This document shows, in pieces, positions 61,211 through 64,000 of a stretch of 64,000 bases of DNA. Each line of letters starts with the position of its first letter. The stretch's first letter is position 1. The position numbers and the translations under genes are program-made. The notes below the pieces were generated by a model, which had not been told where the DNA came from, searched no databases, and saw nothing but the letters and a program-made list of their open reading frames with translations. The DNA lies in NCBI GenBank assembly GCA_002411365.1, contig DHSD01000030.1, positions 34,923-98,922 of the forward strand, in the 5' to 3' direction. This DNA is from Ruminococcaceae bacterium UBA5295. Its GTDB lineage: Bacteria; Bacillota; Clostridia; Oscillospirales; Acutalibacteraceae.

Positions 61211-62338
61211 TCAGGCACCTTGCTTTTCCATATCTTTCTGGCTTTGCAGTTTCAGGTAAGCATTGATAAATCCATCAAGGTCTCCATCCATCACAGCACC
61301 GATATTGGATGACTCATAGCCTGTGCGGTGGTCTTTTACAAGTGTGTAAGGCATAAAAACATATGAGCGTATCTGCGAGCCCCACGCAATTTCTTTCTGC
61401 TCGCCTTTAATATCTTCAATGCGCTCCAAATGTTCACGCTCTTTAATAGCCATCAGCTTTGATTTCAACATGCGCATGGCAACATCGCGGTTCTGATACT
61501 GGCTGCGCTCTACTTGGCACGATACGACAATACCTGTAGGTATGTGCGTAAGCCTTACGGCCGAAGAAGTTTTATTTACTTTCTGGCCGCCGGCGCCGCT
61601 TGAGCGGAAAACATCCATTTTAATATCGGCAGGGTCTATTTTAATATCTATGGTATCGTCAATTTCGGGCATTACTTCAAGTGATGCAAAAGAAGTATGC
61701 CTGCGGCCAGAAGCATCAAACGGCGATATCCTGACAAGACGGTGCACACCCTTTTCACTTTTAAGAAAGCCATAGGCGTTCTCCCCTTCGATAAGGATAC
61801 TTGCGCTTTTTATGCCCGCTTCCTCGCCGTCCAAATAATCGAGTGTTTTCACCTTAAAGCCATGGCGTTCACCCCACCTGCAATACATGCGGTAAAGCAT
61901 CATTGCCCAATCCTGCGCTTCTGTTCCGCCTGCGCCGGCATGAAAAGTCAGGATTGCATTTTTCGCATCATATTCACCAGTCAGCAGTGTGGAAAGCCGC
62001 TGTGACTCAAGCCCTTTTTCAAATGAATCCAGTTCCTGCTGTGCCTGAGGCAGAAGTGACAAATCGTTTTCTTCATCTGCAAGCTCAATCAGGGCCATCA
62101 AATCATCATAGCCGCTTTTTAGCTTTTCGTATCTTTCAATTTTATTTTTCAGGGAACTGGAGCGCTGCAAGATTTTTTGTGATTTTTCCGCATCATCCCA
62201 AAAGTTTGGCACGGTAGTCTTCTGGTCAAGTTCCATAATTTCCTTGCGGATTGCGTCCAGGTTCAAAGTATCCGCAAGGTCATTCAGTTCAGGCTTAAAG
62301 CTTTGCAGCGACTGTTTCAGCTCTTCAAATTGAAGCAT
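61211..62338 (-). CDS. prfB: Peptide chain release factor 2, without programmed frameshift
   Basis: 375 residues in one frame. The stop-codon-recognition SPF motif is VRISPFDASGRRHTSF and the peptidyl-hydrolysis GGQ motif is SSGAGGQKVNKTSSAVRL. Most bacterial RF2 genes need a +1 shift at CTT-TGA near codon 25; here the corresponding place reads ACT-TTG-AAC and the whole protein is open. Releases peptides at UGA/UAA. It has a consensus promoter. Confidence 0.95.
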   Translation of the reverse strand: MLQFEELKQSLQSFKPELNDLADTLNLDAIRKEIMELDQKTTVPNFWDDAEKSQKILQRSSSLKNKIERYEKLKSGYDDLMALIELADEENDLSLLPQAQQELDSFEKGLESQRLSTLLTGEYDAKNAILTFHAGAGGTEAQDWAMMLYRMYCRWGERHGFKVKTLDYLDGEEAGIKSASILIEGENAYGFLKSEKGVHRLVRISPFDASGRRHTSFASLEVMPEIDDTIDIKIDPADIKMDVFRSSGAGGQKVNKTSSAVRLTHIPTGIVVSCQVERSQYQNRDVAMRMLKSKLMAIKEREHLERIEDIKGEQKEIAWGSQIRSYVFMPYTLVKDHRTGYESSNIGAVMDGDLDGFINAYLKLQSQKDMEKQGA

Positions 62339-62386
62339 ATAACCATCCTTCAGTCGAATCTTTTTAACTTACTTGCTTAGGTTATA

Positions 62387-62415
62387 ATTATAAAATAATT
62401 TGCTATCAAAGTCAA
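62387..62415 (-). promoter_or_regulatory. prfB promoter
   Basis: Minus strand TTGACT (62415-62410), 17 bases, consensus TATAAT (62392-62387). Confidence 0.75.
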
Positions 62416-62486
62416 AGTTTATTTCCCTTTCAGCCTTTGAGCAGCCTAAAACTGGCGCGGAATTTGTGAACTCAATGAAAACTTAC

Positions 62487-62506
62487 ATCGTAAATCATCG
62501 TAAATC
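62487..62506 (+). repeat. Two tandem 10-base repeats before a promoter
   Basis: ATCGTAAATC twice in direct succession, one helical turn apart, immediately upstream of the -35 at 62508. Looks like an activator or repressor site but may be chance. Confidence 0.5.
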
Positions 62507-62507
62507 G

Positions 62508-62536
62508 TTGAAGTTTTTTGCTTTTTTCGTTACAAT
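62508..62536 (+). promoter_or_regulatory. Promoter of the RING/zinc-ribbon gene
   Basis: TTGAAG (62508-62513), 17 bases, TACAAT (62531-62536). Confidence 0.6.
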
Positions 62537-62567
62537 ATAAAGCAGAGCAAATAGGAGGTTCTAAAGT

Positions 62568-63605
62568 ATGGACTATATCGGTCTGAAATGTCCCATTTGC
62601 GGGAAACCTTTTACCGCAGATGATGATATTGTTGTGTGCCCGCAGTGTGGTGCACCTTACCACAGAGAATGTTATATAAGTGCAGGCAAATGTATATATG
62701 AAGATAAGCATGGAACCGGCTTTAGCTGGAAGCCGCCTCAGGAAGAAGAAAAAGCTGAGCCTGATATAAAACGCTGCCCGCGCTGCGGTGCGCCGAATTT
62801 GAAAAGCGCACTTTTTTGTTCCCATTGCGGACTGCCGCTTTCCGACAGCGCCGAACCTCCTTATGGCACTCCTTTTAACGGCAACCAGCAAACACATGGC
62901 AACGGTTCTGCTCAGCATGGCGGAACGCCGCCGGAATATGGCAATTTTCAGGGGCAGCCATTTCCATTCCCGCTCGACCCCCTCGGAGGTGTAAACCCAA
63001 ATGAGCCGATAAACGATGTTCCTGCCGGCGACCTTGCGAAGTTTGTGCAGGGCAATACGCAGTATTATATGCCTGTATTTGCAAGCATAAGCCACTTCAA
63101 AAAAAACCGGTTTAATTTTTCCGCTTTTTTCTTTCAGGGCATTTGGATGCTCTACCGTAAGCTCTATAAAGTTGGCACGATCATAACTGTTATTCAGGGT
63201 GCACTTACAATCGGCTATCTGTTCCTGATGAAATATTTCGTCCTGCCGCTATATGATAAACTGTATGCTGTGGCGGGTCTTACAAAAGATTCTACAAGCT
63301 ATGCAATGACAGCCGAGCAGAAAACTGAACTTGTGCGCCAGCTTTATTCCCTTCCTACACAGCAAAAAATGTTAGTTGCCGTTCCGTTCTTCTTCTTTGT
63401 GGCCGCACTTGCCATCATGCTCATATGCGGCTTTGTAGGCAATCGGATGTACCTGAAATATTCAGTTTCACAGGTCGGAAAAATAAGGAGTGAAACTTCT
63501 TCCCCAACTGATTTTGCGATACGCTTGCAACAGAACGGCGGAGTAAATACTACGCTTGGCGTTACACTTGGGCTGTGCTTTATGATTATTTTCTTTGTTT
63601 CCTAA
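62568..63605 (+). CDS. RING-like/zinc-ribbon membrane protein with DUF2628-like region
   Basis: 345 residues. N-terminal Cys/His pattern CPICGKPF...CPQCGAPYHRECYISAGKC (about 8-42) is a prokaryotic RING-type or double zinc-ribbon motif; a second ribbon CPRCGAPN...CSHCG lies at about 70-87. A Pro/Gly/Asn-rich linker (about 90-165) leads to a membrane part with KKNRFNFSAFFFQGIWMLYRKLY, reminiscent of DUF2628, and three further hydrophobic helices (about 205-225, 263-288 and 327-345). Function unknown; possibly a zinc-finger signalling or quality-control membrane protein. AGGAGG precedes the ATG. Confidence 0.75.
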   Translation: MDYIGLKCPICGKPFTADDDIVVCPQCGAPYHRECYISAGKCIYEDKHGTGFSWKPPQEEEKAEPDIKRCPRCGAPNLKSALFCSHCGLPLSDSAEPPYGTPFNGNQQTHGNGSAQHGGTPPEYGNFQGQPFPFPLDPLGGVNPNEPINDVPAGDLAKFVQGNTQYYMPVFASISHFKKNRFNFSAFFFQGIWMLYRKLYKVGTIITVIQGALTIGYLFLMKYFVLPLYDKLYAVAGLTKDSTSYAMTAEQKTELVRQLYSLPTQQKMLVAVPFFFFVAALAIMLICGFVGNRMYLKYSVSQVGKIRSETSSPTDFAIRLQQNGGVNTTLGVTLGLCFMIIFFVS

Positions 63606-63662
63606 AATCGGCTATAGGTATTTTGCCGATTTAAAATACCAACACTTTAGGAGTTGTATAAA

Positions 63663-64000
63663 ATGAAAGTTAAAAAAGCTGTTATACCGGCAGCCGGCCT
63701 TGGAACCAGAGTGCTCCCAGCTACAAAATCCATGCCTAAGGAAATGCTTCCAATCGTCGACAAACCGGCTATCCAGTATATTGTTGAAGAAGCAGTCAAT
63801 TCCGGAATCACAGATATCTTAATAATCACAAACCGCGGCAAAGGGTTGATTGAAGACCATTTCGACCGTGCACCGGAACTTGAAGCGAGACTTAAAAACG
63901 GCGGGCCTGAAAAGCAAAAAATACTTAATGAAATAATAAGTATTGCACACAAGGCAAATATTTATTTTGTCCGCCAGAAAGAAACACGCGGGCTCGGCCA
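63663..64000 (+). CDS. galU: UTP--glucose-1-phosphate uridylyltransferase, 5' part only
   Basis: About 112 residues are in the window and the frame runs off the end. [41 protein letters not shown] is the GalU/RmlA-type nucleotidyltransferase signature, and the end shows [17 protein letters not shown] lies 9 bases upstream. It makes UDP-glucose for glycolipid, polysaccharide or teichoic acid synthesis. Confidence 0.93.
   Translation, partial: MKVKKAVIPAAGLGTRVLPATKSMPKEMLPIVDKPAIQYIVEEAVNSGITDILIITNRGKGLIEDHFDRAPELEARLKNGGPEKQKILNEIISIAHKANIYFVRQKETRGLG

Noticed and set aside
61211..62338. Programmed +1 frameshift in prfB
   Set aside because: CTTTGA occurs near codon 25 but out of phase (ACT-TTG-AAC); the full 375-codon frame is open, so no shift is needed.
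1..64000. CRISPR arrays, insertion sequences, prophage genes
   Set aside because: No regularly spaced repeats, transposase, integrase or phage structural motifs were seen in any frame.

Overview
The window is a compact stretch of core chromosome from a spore-forming, low-to-moderate-GC Gram-positive bacterium, most probably an anaerobic member of the Clostridia (Oscillospirales/Ruminococcaceae-like). The evidence is a complete spoIIIAA-AH operon, a SpoIIIE/FtsK translocase beside TepA, a bacterial V-type ATPase operon, formate-THF ligase, Rex, an L27 with a Prp-cleaved N-terminus, mini-RNase III and a DnaD/DnaI primosome pair. The taxonomic placement is inference. I see no insertion sequence, prophage, CRISPR array, rRNA or att site. 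One tRNA gene (tRNA-Gly, GCC) is present.

Layout. 1-5.6 kb: 3' end of tmcAL, a mutarotase-fold protein, then (minus strand) aconitase, NADP-isocitrate dehydrogenase and rex. 6.0-10.5 kb: tepA, ftsK/spoIIIE, a ComEC-like metallo-hydrolase and a small DUF3006-like protein. 10.6-15.9 kb: rodA (minus), then fhs, tsaE, tsaB, rpiB, upp. 15.9-19.7 kb (minus): PHP phosphatase, Lrp/AsnC regulator, aminotransferase, ispE and a VOC protein. 19.9-21.6 kb: ACT-domain protein and UPF0210/DUF711 protein. 21.7-30.6 kb: nine-gene V-ATPase operon in the order G/H-like, C, I, K, F, E, A, B, D. 30.7-38.8 kb (minus): rlmH, an MBL hydrolase, murA, luxS, a polar amino acid ABC transporter, an RluA-type pseudouridine synthase and ilvE. 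38.9-48 kb (mostly minus): an rRNA m5C methyltransferase, yitT, mrnC, obg, the rplU-prp-rpmA operon, ispA, xseB, xseA, a TsaD-like paralogue and nusB. 48.1-53.1 kb (minus): spoIIIA operon. 53.2-58.5 kb (minus): glcT-crr-ptsG-ptsH-ptsI. 58.9-64 kb: tRNA-Gly, dnaD-like/dnaI-like pair, prfB, a RING/zinc-ribbon membrane protein and the start of galU.

How it works together. The PTS operon holds both general components (EI, HPr) and the glucose EIIA and EIICB. It begins with its own antiterminator gene, and a GlcT-type RNA antiterminator (RAT) overlaps an intrinsic terminator before that gene. This predicts glucose-dependent autoregulation of the whole pathway. The spoIIIA operon encodes the mother-cell half of the SpoIIIA-SpoIIQ channel. 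The aconitase-IDH-Rex operon links the oxidative half of the TCA path (2-oxoglutarate/NADPH supply) to a redox sensor. The rplU leader, prp and rpmA form the usual L21/Prp/L27 ribosomal unit.

The most interesting signals are regulatory: the RAT-terminator before glcT; an apparent one-base frameshift at the glcT start; an HPr with Arg where the regulatory Ser46 should be; and an attenuator-like terminator in the nusB leader, with similar terminators tight against the starts of rluA and the yycJ-like gene. Several palindromes overlap promoters. I found no clearly new multi-gene system. Gene calls rest on recognition of motifs and families without database searches.
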